From an uncultured Bacteroidota bacterium (GTDB lineage: Bacteria > Bacteroidota > Bacteroidia > Chitinophagales > Chitinophagaceae), in contig CAIVKT010000674.1 in NCBI GenBank assembly GCA_903906615.1, forward strand, positions 1 through 8,248: 8,248 bases of DNA, in the 5' to 3' direction. The position numbers and the translations under genes are program-made. Shown here piece by piece: positions 1 to 7,300 of the stretch (its first letter is position 1; each line of letters opens with the position of its first letter). Under the pieces are notes generated by a model. That model made no database searches, had not been told where the DNA came from, and saw nothing but the letters and a program-made list of their open reading frames with translations.

Positions 1-2
1 AC

Positions 3-125
3 AGGATGGCCCACAGGCAGTACCAGATAAATGCACTGATCGCACTCGGTACCTGTGTGGCGGCCATATACTATCTGCTGGAGATCCTGAACGGTTTTTT
101 CGGGTTTTATCATTATCACCACTGA
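3..125 (+). CDS. Possible C-terminal tail of a membrane protein (5' partial)
   Basis: An open frame enters from the left edge and stops at TGA 123-125, giving about 40 visible residues. They contain a hydrophobic stretch (ALIALGTCVAAIYYLLEIL) long enough for one membrane helix, then an aromatic and His-rich tail ending FYHYHH. The membrane-like composition and the drop to A/T-rich sequence soon afterwards favour this frame. Two other frames are also open here: a plus-strand frame stopping at 161-163, and a minus-strand frame starting with ATG at 113-111 and running off the edge. The assignment is therefore tentative. No family is recognised, and nothing can be said about function beyond likely membrane location. 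Confidence 0.35.
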   Translation, partial: RMAHRQYQINALIALGTCVAAIYYLLEILNGFFGFYHYHH

Positions 126-339
126 ATGGCGCAAATGCCCTTCCTGCCCAAGTTGCCGCTTAACTGAAACTTAGCGTTAAAAGATATTTTTTATTAACCT
201 AAAGTTAATAAAATGCCGACGCTATAGTGGGTTATATTTTCTGTTTGTAATAATGCTGTTTTCAACTGCATCAGCTTTTCCATATTTTATTTACTTAGCT
301 AATATTTTATGCGTATTTTTATATTGAAAAAAATATGCC
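126..339. other. A/T-rich intergenic gap upstream of the T9SS propeller gene
   Basis: No convincing gene lies in this 214-nt stretch. It turns strongly A/T-rich after about 165 and holds a perfect 10-bp inverted repeat at 189-213. A weak stem just before it (CGCT at 157-160 with AGCG at 173-176) is followed by a T-run at 185-192 and could help end the upstream transcript. I looked for the Bacteroidota promoter pair (TTTG and TAnnTTTG) ahead of the gene at 340. A TTTG occurs at 244-247, but no good -7 element is correctly spaced from it. The promoter of the downstream gene is therefore probably here but not located. Confidence 0.5.
189..213. repeat. Perfect 10-bp inverted repeat, A/T-rich
   Basis: The arms TTTTATTAAC (189-198) and GTTAATAAAA (204-213) are perfect reverse complements around the 5-nt loop CTAAA. 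The stem is almost all A/T, so as an RNA hairpin it would be weaker than a classical intrinsic terminator, although a T-run sits just ahead of it. A regulator-binding operator for the gene at 340 is the alternative. Its TTAAC/GTTAA core recurs just upstream (TTAAC at 160-164, GTTAA at 176-180), which slightly favours a protein-binding site. The role is inferred. Confidence 0.5.
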
Positions 340-2496
340 ATGAAGCATTTAGTACTCCCGATAGCTATCGGGATCACCGCCCTGTTATTCCTATTTCATA
401 TACCCTCGCAGGCACAGCATGGCTGGGCATGGGGCAAAGCCAACTCAGGTGGCGGTATGGAATCATGGGCCGTTACTACCGATGCCTCCGGCAATACCTA
501 CGGCGCAGGCGTGCGGGAAGGCGGATGTAGTATTGGTGGTTTAGATTTTGGCAGCGGCGTTACTGTACCCTGCTATGCAACTTGTGTATGGGTAAAATAT
601 AACAGCGCAGGCAGAGCATTGTGGGCCGGGTACACCAGCGGTGCCGGTGCATCACTGATCAACATTACTACAGACCCTTCCGGCAACCTCATCGTATTCG
701 GAACGTGTTCATCAGGCATGGAGATAGGCTCCGTCTTATTGACCACACACACCAGCTCAGCCTATTTCCTGGCCAAGATAGACCCAACGGGAACAGTGCT
801 TTGGGCCATTACCGATGGCAGCGCTATGCCGGGTTCTTTAGAGCTCTTCGGCGCTCCGTTGATGGGCTCCGGCGGTGTTACCTGCGATACTGCCGGCAAC
901 ATATACATCACCTCTTCGTTCATCCAGGCCAAAACAACTATAAACGGAGATACATTGTACAATGCCTGCACCGACCTCCTTCACCCTACCTACGATGTTT
1001 TCGTAGCTAAGTACACCGCAGCGGGCGCTTATGTTTGGGCCAACTCTATCGGAGGGTTAAAAAATGATTACAGCACAGGTATCACCGTTGCTGCTGCGGG
1101 CAATGTATTTATATCCGGCGCTTTTTCTTCCGCAACAATGGCTGTCGGGTCTTCCACGCTCACCAACACAGGCAGCTATCCTGATGCCTATATTGCCAAA
1201 TTCTCGCCAGCAGGCGCACCTTTATGGGGAGAAGGCGCAGGCGGCATTAATGGCGCTGTAGCTACCGGCATCGCTAAAGACGGCCTGGACAATGTATATA
1301 TAACAGGTGGCTTCACGGATACGACTGTCACATTTGGCGGCACTACCATCACACGCTCCTACCCTACTACCGCCCCGCATCTTGCAGCCTTCCTGGTCAA
1401 GTATTCGGATGCAGGCGTTGTGGCCTGGGGCCGAACAGTAGGATCCCCATCCATACTTGTGGGAGTATGTGGTTATGCAATTACAACCACGTTGTGCGGG
1501 CAGGTATGGATAGCAGGCCCGTATTACGAGCAAGCCAACATTAGTGGCTACATACTCACTCCTGCCGGCGATGCCCCCGACCCTGTATTTATGGCAGGCT
1601 ACGATCTTGCGGGCACAGTTACCGGCTATACAGGGATCAATACAGGCGGCGATGACCAGTTGAGTATATCCTGCGACCCTGCAGGTAATGTGTATGCTTG
1701 CGGCGATGTGTATACTTTATACAGCACCACCGTAGGACATGATACGATAACCAACACCAGCGCCGGAGCTGAAGTACAATTCGTAGCCAAATACAACAAC
1801 TTATTTGTTGCCGACACTACCTACCAAAGCAGCGACACAGTGGCCTGCGCAGCCAACTTTGTTCTTAACGCACCACCGTTGTACAGTTCCTACTCCTGGA
1901 ATGTCGGGTCTACCAACCCAACACTAACCGTAACGACAACCGGTACCTACATCGTATATGCCTCAGCCTGCGGTGAACCGGTATTGGCAGATACTTTCCA
2001 TGTAGTGTTTACACCCGCAGACACCACTTATCACACAACAGACACTGCCATCTGCGCACCTTCTGATTATTACGTTTATACATTGACTGCTACTCCGGGC
2101 GACAGTTATTACTGGTATGACGCAGATACATCCGCTACACACAACGAAACACAGGGAGGCACCTATTGGGTGATCTCACAAAGAAATTGCTCCTTCACCA
2201 TTGATACGTTCAATGTGTTCCTTACCCAGTCTTTACCACCATGCGTTACGGCAGTACCACAGGTAGCACCGGTGGTCAACCAAACAGAAATGTATCCTAA
2301 CCCCGCATCGGCTGAACTAACCATTACGTCTACCAGCAAGATAACGTCCATAGCGATCAATAACCTCGTAGGGCAAACCATGTACAGTGGCGAATACAAT
2401 ACCAATAAAGCAGAGGTAAATGTGGCCAGCCTGCCCGCAGGCATCTACCTCGTGAAGATAAACGGCGCGGAGGTGAGGAAATTTGTGAAGGAATAG
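340..2496 (+). CDS. Secreted SBBP beta-propeller protein with two Ig-like modules and T9SS sorting domain
   Basis: This is a 718-aa exported protein, probably delivered to the cell surface or medium by the type IX secretion system. Residues 1-25 form a signal peptide (basic start, hydrophobic core, likely cleavage after SQA). Residues about 27-490 carry seven blade-like units, each with a D-x-x-GN-x-Y-I-x-G motif (near residues 48, 112, 183, 251, 314, a degenerate one near 383, and 446) and a hydrophobic-K-Y/F-x-x-x-G strand. This fits SBBP/beta-propeller repeats closing as a seven-bladed wheel. Residues about 493-556 and 561-628 are two similar Ig-like modules, each opening ADTTY-x3-DT-x2-CA and holding a Tyr/Trp core and later cysteines. 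Residues 650-718 are a T9SS type A sorting domain: MYPNPAS, the NLVGQ strand, LPAGIYLVKI and a basic end. ATG 340 is chosen because the signal peptide starts exactly there; no Shine-Dalgarno is seen, as is usual in this phylum. Ligand and exact role are unknown. A terminator follows 30 nt after the stop. Confidence 0.93.
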   Translation: MKHLVLPIAIGITALLFLFHIPSQAQHGWAWGKANSGGGMESWAVTTDASGNTYGAGVREGGCSIGGLDFGSGVTVPCYATCVWVKYNSAGRALWAGYTSGAGASLINITTDPSGNLIVFGTCSSGMEIGSVLLTTHTSSAYFLAKIDPTGTVLWAITDGSAMPGSLELFGAPLMGSGGVTCDTAGNIYITSSFIQAKTTINGDTLYNACTDLLHPTYDVFVAKYTAAGAYVWANSIGGLKNDYSTGITVAAAGNVFISGAFSSATMAVGSSTLTNTGSYPDAYIAKFSPAGAPLWGEGAGGINGAVATGIAKDGLDNVYITGGFTDTTVTFGGTTITRSYPTTAPHLAAFLVKYSDAGVVAWGRTVGSPSILVGVCGYAITTTLCGQVWIAGPYYEQANISGYILTPAGDAPDPVFMAGYDLAGTVTGYTGINTGGDDQLSISCDPAGNVYACGDVYTLYSTTVGHDTITNTSAGAEVQFVAKYNNLFVADTTYQSSDTVACAANFVLNAPPLYSSYSWNVGSTNPTLTVTTTGTYIVYASACGEPVLADTFHVVFTPADTTYHTTDTAICAPSDYYVYTLTATPGDSYYWYDADTSATHNETQGGTYWVISQRNCSFTIDTFNVFLTQSLPPCVTAVPQVAPVVNQTEMYPNPASAELTITSTSKITSIAINNLVGQTMYSGEYNTNKAEVNVASLPAGIYLVKINGAEVRKFVKE
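356..373. repeat. 18-bp perfect palindrome inside the signal-peptide codons
   Basis: TCCCGATAGCTATCGGGA is fully self-complementary and lies 16-33 nt after the start of the gene at 340, covering codons 6-12 (L-P-I-A-I-G-I). In RNA it could fold as a 7-bp stem with an AGCT loop next to the initiation region. I recall this core (CCCGATAGCTATCGGG) as an over-represented palindrome in some Bacteroidota genomes, but I cannot count it here; it occurs once in this window. Confidence 0.7.
418..1809 (+). repeat. Seven propeller-blade repeats in the T9SS protein
   Basis: Protein-level repeats of about 63-71 residues cover residues 27-490. Each pairs a D/A-x-x-GN-x-Y/F-I-x-G motif with a following K-Y/F/I-D/S-x-x-G strand (for example AKIDPTG, AKYTAAG, AKFSPAG, VKYSDAG). 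The sixth unit is degenerate (TTLCGQVWIAG, then AGYDLAG). The repeats have diverged at DNA level, so recombination between them looks unlikely to be frequent. Confidence 0.7.
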
Positions 2497-2525
2497 CCCT
2501 GCTGAAAATATTGATCCTCAATAAT

Positions 2526-2555
2526 AACCCGGCAGTGATGCGGGGTTTTTATTTT
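2526..2555 (+). terminator. Rho-independent terminator of the T9SS propeller gene
   Basis: AACCC at 2526-2530 pairs with GGGTT at 2543-2547. After one symmetric G-G mismatch, GCA at 2532-2534 pairs with TGC at 2539-2541 around the loop GTGA. A T-rich tract (TTTATTTTT) follows directly. The hairpin starts 30 nt after the stop codon of the propeller gene and matches a standard intrinsic terminator. Its T-tract touches the promoter element of the next gene. Confidence 0.8.
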
Positions 2556-2563
2556 TATATTTG
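2556..2563 (+). promoter_or_regulatory. Candidate -7 promoter element TATATTTG for the AlkD-like gene
   Basis: TATATTTG is an exact match to the Bacteroidota -7 consensus TAnnTTTG and ends 19 nt before ATG 2583, giving a short leader. No TTTG element is seen 19-21 nt upstream, where the terminator hairpin lies instead, so the match is only to half of the consensus. The site overlaps the T-tract of the preceding terminator. Confidence 0.5.
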
Positions 2564-2582
2564 TTGCTCCGAACTACTGCGT

Positions 2583-3290
2583 ATGACCGTAAAAGAAATA
2601 ATGACCCAGCTGGAAGCCTTTGGCAATGAAGGCATAAAAAAGATACTGCTGAAGCACGGTGTCAAAGAACCCTTCTTTGGTGTAAAGGTGGAGCACCTGA
2701 AAACGATACAGAAGAAAATAAAGAAGGACTACCAACTGGCCAACGAACTATATGCCACACATAATGCTGATGCCATGTACCTTGCCGGGCTGATAGCCGA
2801 TGATGAAAAAATGACCAAAAAAGACCTGCAGGCATGGGCCAAGGCTGCGGTGTCCAAAAACATCAGCGAGTACACTGTGCCGTGGGTGGCGGCCGGCAGC
2901 AGGTATGGCTATGAGCTGGCTATGGAATGGATAGACGCTAAAGAAGAACATATAGCAGCCGCCGGCTGGGCCACACTCAGCGGCCTGGTATCCCTGAAGC
3001 CGGATGAAGATATGGATATACCCGCACTAAAAAAACTTTTTGCCCGCATAGCCAAAGACATACATACTGCACCCAACAGGGTGCGCCATGCGATGAACAG
3101 CTTCATCATATCAGCAGGCAGCTATGTGACCGCCCTTACCAAAGACGCTATAGCCACCGCCACTAAAATAGGCGCTGTAACTGTAGACATGAACGGCACT
3201 GCCTGCAAAGTACCTGATGCCATTGCCTATATCGATAAAGTAATAGACAAAGGCAATCATGGCAAAAAGAAAAAAGTGCTCAAGTGCTGA
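2583..3290 (+). CDS. DNA alkylation repair (AlkD-like) HEAT-repeat protein
   Basis: This 235-aa protein belongs to the AlkC/AlkD-like superfamily of all-helical HEAT-repeat proteins. Its characterised members remove N3- and N7-alkylated purines from DNA in the cytoplasm. Family signs are the N-terminal V-K-E-I-M-x-x-L-E-A-F helix, the F-G-V-K-V-x-H-L-K-x-I-x-K segment at residues 32-44, the A-M-Y-L-A-G-L-I-A-D helix near 64-73, and the NRVRHAMNSFI segment near 165-175. The C-terminal NGTACKVPDAIAYID is followed by a Lys-rich tail that could contact DNA. The Trp/Asp/Arg residues used for catalysis in well-studied AlkD are not evident: the helix that normally carries W-x-R-R reads HIAAAGWATL (about 123-132). 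Glycosylase activity is therefore uncertain. ATG 2583 is chosen over an in-frame TTG at 2511 because that longer start would translate through the upstream terminator and promoter candidate, and family-like sequence begins at MTVKE. The gene is convergent with the lipoprotein gene, 16 nt apart. Confidence 0.85.
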   Translation: MTVKEIMTQLEAFGNEGIKKILLKHGVKEPFFGVKVEHLKTIQKKIKKDYQLANELYATHNADAMYLAGLIADDEKMTKKDLQAWAKAAVSKNISEYTVPWVAAGSRYGYELAMEWIDAKEEHIAAAGWATLSGLVSLKPDEDMDIPALKKLFARIAKDIHTAPNRVRHAMNSFIISAGSYVTALTKDAIATATKIGAVTVDMNGTACKVPDAIAYIDKVIDKGNHGKKKKVLKC

Positions 3291-3291
3291 C

Positions 3292-3308
3292 AGCAAATTC
3301 CCTTTGCT
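3292..3308. terminator. Small inverted repeat between convergent genes (weak terminator candidate)
   Basis: AGCAAA (3292-3297) and TTTGCT (3303-3308) form a perfect 6-bp stem with loop TTCCC. It sits in the 16-nt gap between the AlkD-like gene and the convergent lipoprotein gene and overlaps the latter's stop codon. It is A/T-rich and lacks a long T-tract on either strand, so it would be a weak bidirectional terminator at best. Confidence 0.3.
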
Positions 3309-3846
3309 ACATCTTTGTAAATGTCAATGTTAAGTTGGTAATGGTAGATGCGCCTGTAGACAAGCTGCTCGATTCCTTAACCGTAAGCACCAGCTGTGTA
3401 TTGCTTACAGAAGCAATATAGAAGGTGCCACCCGATGGCACAAGACTGGGTGTACTAATACTGCGCAATAAAACATCACTATTGGGTATGGTGCTGCCGG
3501 TATAATCCCACCAGCCGGTGAGGCTATGGGTCGTGGGCACAGTGGCAGACGCCTGCTCGTAGTTCTCATCTATGCTGAAGGTACCATCGCTGTTAAAGGC
3601 CCAGGTTTCATCATAAACGGTAATGGTAGTGATACTGGTAGTGTCTGTTTCTGTAAGTGTATTGCTGCTATAAGAATAGGCAGTAGTAGTGAGCAGGCTG
3701 GTAGGCGTATTCTGATGCGTATAACTACCGGTAATGTTGGATATCTTCCATGTACCCACAATAGAAGGAGAAGAAGAACTGCTCTTTTTGCAGGAGCTGA
3801 ATGCAAACGCTGATAACAGGAAGAACAGGACTACTGCATTTTTCAT
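3307..3846 (-). CDS. Lipocalin-like lipoprotein
   Basis: This 179-aa protein has a lipoprotein signal peptide: MKNA, a hydrophobic core (VVLFFLLSAFAF) and a lipobox ending S-S-C with the lipidated Cys at residue 19, followed by KKSSSSS as a flexible linker. The mature part has the pattern of small Bacteroidota lipocalin-like domains: IVGTWKI at 29-35, TWAFNSDGTFSID at 81-93, GWWDYTG at 111-117, and late strands YIASVSNTQLVLTV and LTLTFTKM. These would form a small beta-barrel anchored in the inner or outer membrane. The acidic residues after Cys that serve as a surface-export signal in some relatives are absent, which leans toward periplasmic facing (inference). Substrate unknown. The ATG at 3846 is supported by the signal peptide. 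It is divergent from the DUF3052-like gene and convergent with the AlkD-like gene. Confidence 0.85.
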   Translation of the reverse strand: MKNAVVLFFLLSAFAFSSCKKSSSSSPSIVGTWKISNITGSYTHQNTPTSLLTTTAYSYSSNTLTETDTTSITTITVYDETWAFNSDGTFSIDENYEQASATVPTTHSLTGWWDYTGSTIPNSDVLLRSISTPSLVPSGGTFYIASVSNTQLVLTVKESSSLSTGASTITNLTLTFTKM

Positions 3847-3868
3847 TTGGAGGTGTGGTTTAGTAAAT

Positions 3869-3894
3869 TAAAAGTAGGTAATTTTTTACTTTTA
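3869..3894. promoter_or_regulatory. Mirror-symmetric repeat in divergent promoter region
   Basis: TAAAAGTA (3869-3876) and TACTTTTA (3887-3894) are perfect 8-bp reverse complements separated by 10 nt, in the 68-nt gap between divergent genes. Each arm, read toward its own gene, gives TACTTTTA, which matches the Bacteroidota -7 element TAnnTTTG except for the last base. The arms end 20 nt before ATG 3915 and 22 nt before ATG 3846. They could be back-to-back -7 elements or an operator shared by both genes. No TTTG -33 elements are seen at the expected spacing. Confidence 0.45.
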
Positions 3895-3914
3895 CCACTA
3901 CATCACTTCTCCGC

Positions 3915-4322
3915 ATGGCAGCAGAATACTCTAATACACCGTTATTCAAAAAGCTGGGATTGAAAGAGGGTTGTACCTTCAAAACAATACACGCGCCTGC
4001 GCACTACAAAGAACTGCTGGGCGATGCTGCTGAGCAGATCAGCTTCAAACAGCGTGCTATAAAAGACCTCGACATTATCCACTTCTTTACCAATAACCAA
4101 AAAGAGCTTACCACCCTGCTGCCCGTACTCATGCAGCAGATCAGCAAGAACGGCGCTATATGGATATCCTGGTACAAGAAAGCCTCCGGCAAAGCCACAG
4201 AACTGAATGATAACATAGTTCGGGAGACTGCACTCGCTATCGGCCTGGTGGATGTGAAGGTATGCGCGGTAGATGAAGACTGGTCGGGATTGAAATTGGT
4301 ATACCGGTTGAAGGACAGATAA
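3915..4322 (+). CDS. DUF3052-like small cytosolic protein
   Basis: This 135-aa soluble protein has no signal peptide or membrane segment. The opening AEYSNTPLFKKLGLKEG resembles the start of DUF3052 family proteins (S-x-T-P-L-x-x-K-L-G-I-K-x-G), and the order of strands that follows agrees. These are F-K-T-I-H-A-P near 22-28, DIIHFFT at 53-59, then GAIWISWYKKASG at 80-92, and a C-terminal D-V-K-V-C-A-V-D-E-D-W-S-G-L-K-L-V segment near 113-129. The overall pattern of alternating strands and helices suggests a small alpha/beta fold, with W-I-S-W-Y-K-K and D-E-D-W-S-G as the most family-like blocks. The family has no established biochemical role that I know of. ATG 3915 is the first start in frame with family similarity; no Shine-Dalgarno is visible. 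It is transcribed away from the lipoprotein gene and ends 3 nt before a strong hairpin shared with the convergent repeat-protein gene. Confidence 0.8.
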   Translation: MAAEYSNTPLFKKLGLKEGCTFKTIHAPAHYKELLGDAAEQISFKQRAIKDLDIIHFFTNNQKELTTLLPVLMQQISKNGAIWISWYKKASGKATELNDNIVRETALAIGLVDVKVCAVDEDWSGLKLVYRLKDR

Positions 4323-4324
4323 CA

Positions 4325-4353
4325 AACAGGGGCTGCGATGTGCAACCCCTGTT
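4325..4353. terminator. Strong hairpin between convergent genes, likely bidirectional terminator
   Basis: AACAGGGG (4325-4332) pairs perfectly with CCCCTGTT (4346-4353). One C-A mismatch is followed by an inner TGC/GCA stem around a short loop. It lies between the stop of the DUF3052-like gene (4322) and the stop of the minus-strand repeat protein (4379). The T-tracts on either side are short and mixed (CAAATATTTATCC to the right; TTTGTTATC on the minus strand), so termination efficiency is uncertain, but the position and stem strength argue for a shared terminator. Confidence 0.75.
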
Positions 4354-4378
4354 CAAATATTTATCCTTAGAAAAATAA

Positions 4379-7300
4379 TTATTGCGCTATAACCACATGC
4401 ACCACTTTGTACTCATTTGCCGAGCGAATGCCCAGTACATACATGCCATTGGCCAGTGTGCCTGCTGATATGGTTTCATTGACCACACCGTTCGCTGCCA
4501 TTACCTGGTGTGTAAATACCACCTGGCCCAGCACGTCTGTAAGCTCTATAGTCAATTCTTCGTCCATACCTGCTGCTGTGCTGCCCTTTATGGTGAACAT
4601 ACCCTTACTCGGATTTGGGAATACGCTATAATTGCTGCCTGTAGCGACCTGCGCCACACCTGTATGATCTACAGGGTTCACGGTGATGGTAACTGTCTTC
4701 GAGCCATCGCTGCTGCAAGCGCCACTGCCCGTTGCCACACAAGTATAGGTATTGCCGTTAGCAATAGCAGTGGCTAAGTAAGTTGATGAGGTAGCGCCTG
4801 TTATCGCTACACCATTTTCTTCCCACTGGTAGCCGGATACCGCGCTGCTTGCGCTGGCGGTAAGGGTGACATCCTGCCCTGCGGTGATGGTAGTGCCGGG
4901 ATTTGCAGTAATGGTAACCACAGGGGTTACTATTGAATTCACATCCATATCCACAGCTCCGGTAGCAGTAGCAGGGATGGCGCAGGTATAGCTGCTGGTC
5001 AATGTTGCGGTAACCACATCGCCATTAGCCGGTGTATAGGTGTAAGAAGGCCCTGTTGCGGTAACTGCAGTGCTGTTCACCATCCAGTGGTATGCCGGTG
5101 TAGTGCCGCCATTTACCGGCGTGGCATTGAAGGTAACAGAAGTGCCAGCGCAAACAGTATTGCCCGGCGTGGCTGCGACTGATACTGCCGGAACCAGGAG
5201 CGATACCGAATTGACCACCGCTGTGCCGGTCATATTAGCAGCACACAAAGTAGATGGGTTGGTAGAAACAATAGTATATGTGCCTGTGGCCACATGCAGC
5301 CCAAAGTCTATAGCGCCGCCGGTGCCTGTTCTTGCTGCGCCTATAGTTGCGCCTGCCAGGTATAGCTGGTAGGTATAGCCTGTGGCCGTGCCGTCAAGGC
5401 CAATGTGTACACCATCGCTACCCGAGCAGAAATCGCCGCCGCCATCAACATTGAATACGGGCGGCAGCGGGTTGATGTTGATCGTTGCTGTGCCGCTCAT
5501 GTCATTCGTGCAGCCGGTGGTGGTGTTGGTTGCCTGTATAAAGTAAGTACCTGCGGTGGTTTGGAATCCGAAGTTCAGTGGCGATCCTGCCCCTGCCATA
5601 GCAGCGCCAACGACCGAAGACCCGTCATAAAGCTGGTAGCTGATGCCTGTTTGCGAATTGGCCAGGCCAATGTCTTCGCCAATACCCCCACTGCAATAAT
5701 TGCCGCCCCCGGTCACTGTATATGCCGTGGGTGCAGGATCAACTGTTATGGTGGTAGTAGCATAGCAAGTAGGGTCTATCGAATAAGTGATCGTAGCTGT
5801 GCCTGCGGATATACCGTAGGCTATGCCCGAACCCGGAACTACCGTTGCTATAGCCGCATTGCTGCTACTCCATACGCCTCCAGTTATGGTATCGGTAAAT
5901 GATGTGGCTGCATGAGGGCATACTTCATTAATGCCCGCTATCATAGATGGTGCAGGCACCACAGTAACTGTAGTGCTGGTGCTGCATCCACTTGGCAGTG
6001 TATACGTGATATGCGCTATACCTGTAGCGGCACCTGTAATAATACCGGATGAAGACCCCGCAGTAGCAGCCGATAAGTCGCCACTTGTCCATATGCCGCC
6101 GGATGCGGTATCACTCAATGTTGTAGTGAGGCCATTGCACAAATGCTCCCTGCCGCTGATCGTGCCGGGCAGCGAATTGACCGTGAATGTAGTTGTGGCA
6201 AAACAACCTGTAGATGTGGTATAAGTAATACTTGCAGTGCCCGGTGCAAAAGTAGTGACCATGCCTTCGCCACTGCCAAGATTGAGTACGGTAACCAAAG
6301 TGCTGGTGAATGTACCAGATGGGTATGGCTCGTGTATGGTGATCGTATCGCCCCAGGCGCATACACTGCCCAGGCCGGGAACAGGAGGAACAGAAGTAAC
6401 TGTAATAAGCGCAGTAGCAGCGCAGCCTGTAGATACGGTATAAGAGATAACCGATGTGCCGCCGGTGAGGCCGGTAACCAGCCCCGATGTATTGACAGTG
6501 GCTACAGCCGGTGAAGCGCTGCTCCAGGTGCCGTGAGCGGCATCTGTAAGATGCGTTGTATAGCCCGCACAAACGCCGAACGCGCCTATAATGGGCGATG
6601 GTATGGGCTGCACAGTTACCGGCATGGATGTGAGGCAGCCGGTAGGCAATGTATAAGTAATGATGGCCACGCCGGGGTAAACACCCGTTACTGCGCCCGC
6701 TACATTGACAGTAGCTATGGAAGGGCTGCTGCTGCTCCAGCTACCACCACCTGCATCAATAAATGGTTCCGTAGCATAAGGGCAGATAGCGGATACGCCC
6801 GCAATGGGAGCAGGCAATGGGTTTACGGTAACCGCAACCGCGGCCGGGCATATGCCACCATGTGTGTAGCTGATGACCGCGACACCTGAAGACATGCCGG
6901 TAACAATACCTGCGCCAGCACCTACTGATGCAATAGTATAATCGCTGCTCGTCCACACACCACCTGTAAGTGAGTCGGATAGGGTCGTCATCAATCCCTG
7001 GCACACTATGGGCAGGCCGCTGATGGTAGGGGCTACCGCATTCACCGTAGCCATGATGGTGGTGATGCAACCTGTAGGCAATGTATAAGTGATCACCGGT
7101 GTGCTTGAAGAAACACCTGTCACAATGCCTGTGGTTGAATCAACTGTGGCAAATGCGGGTGTGGTGGTACTCCATTTCCCGCCAGTTACTGCATCGCTAA
7201 AATGAGTAGTGAGGCCGATACAAACGTAGCCGGCTATAGTAATGGCAGGAGGCAACGGATTTACAGTGAGCAATGCGTAAGAGCTGCAACCAGTAGCGAT

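Noticed and set aside
309..530. A 73-codon frame overlapping the start of the propeller gene.
   Set aside because: It is a shifted frame over the signal peptide and first blade, with an Arg-rich unnatural tail and no recognisable feature.
2511..2582. A 24-codon N-terminal extension of the AlkD-like protein from a TTG codon.
   Set aside because: It would be encoded by the upstream terminator hairpin and promoter candidate, and family similarity begins only at the ATG at 2583.
3942..4345. Two antisense open frames over the DUF3052-like gene.
   Set aside because: The plus-strand frame has family similarity over its full length and a fitting terminator; the antisense frames have none.
6111..6572. 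A 153-codon minus-strand frame rich in Cys, Tyr, His and Arg.
   Set aside because: It is an out-of-frame reading of the Ig array on the same strand; the odd composition comes from shifted repeat codons, and the true frame has clear domains and a sorting signal.
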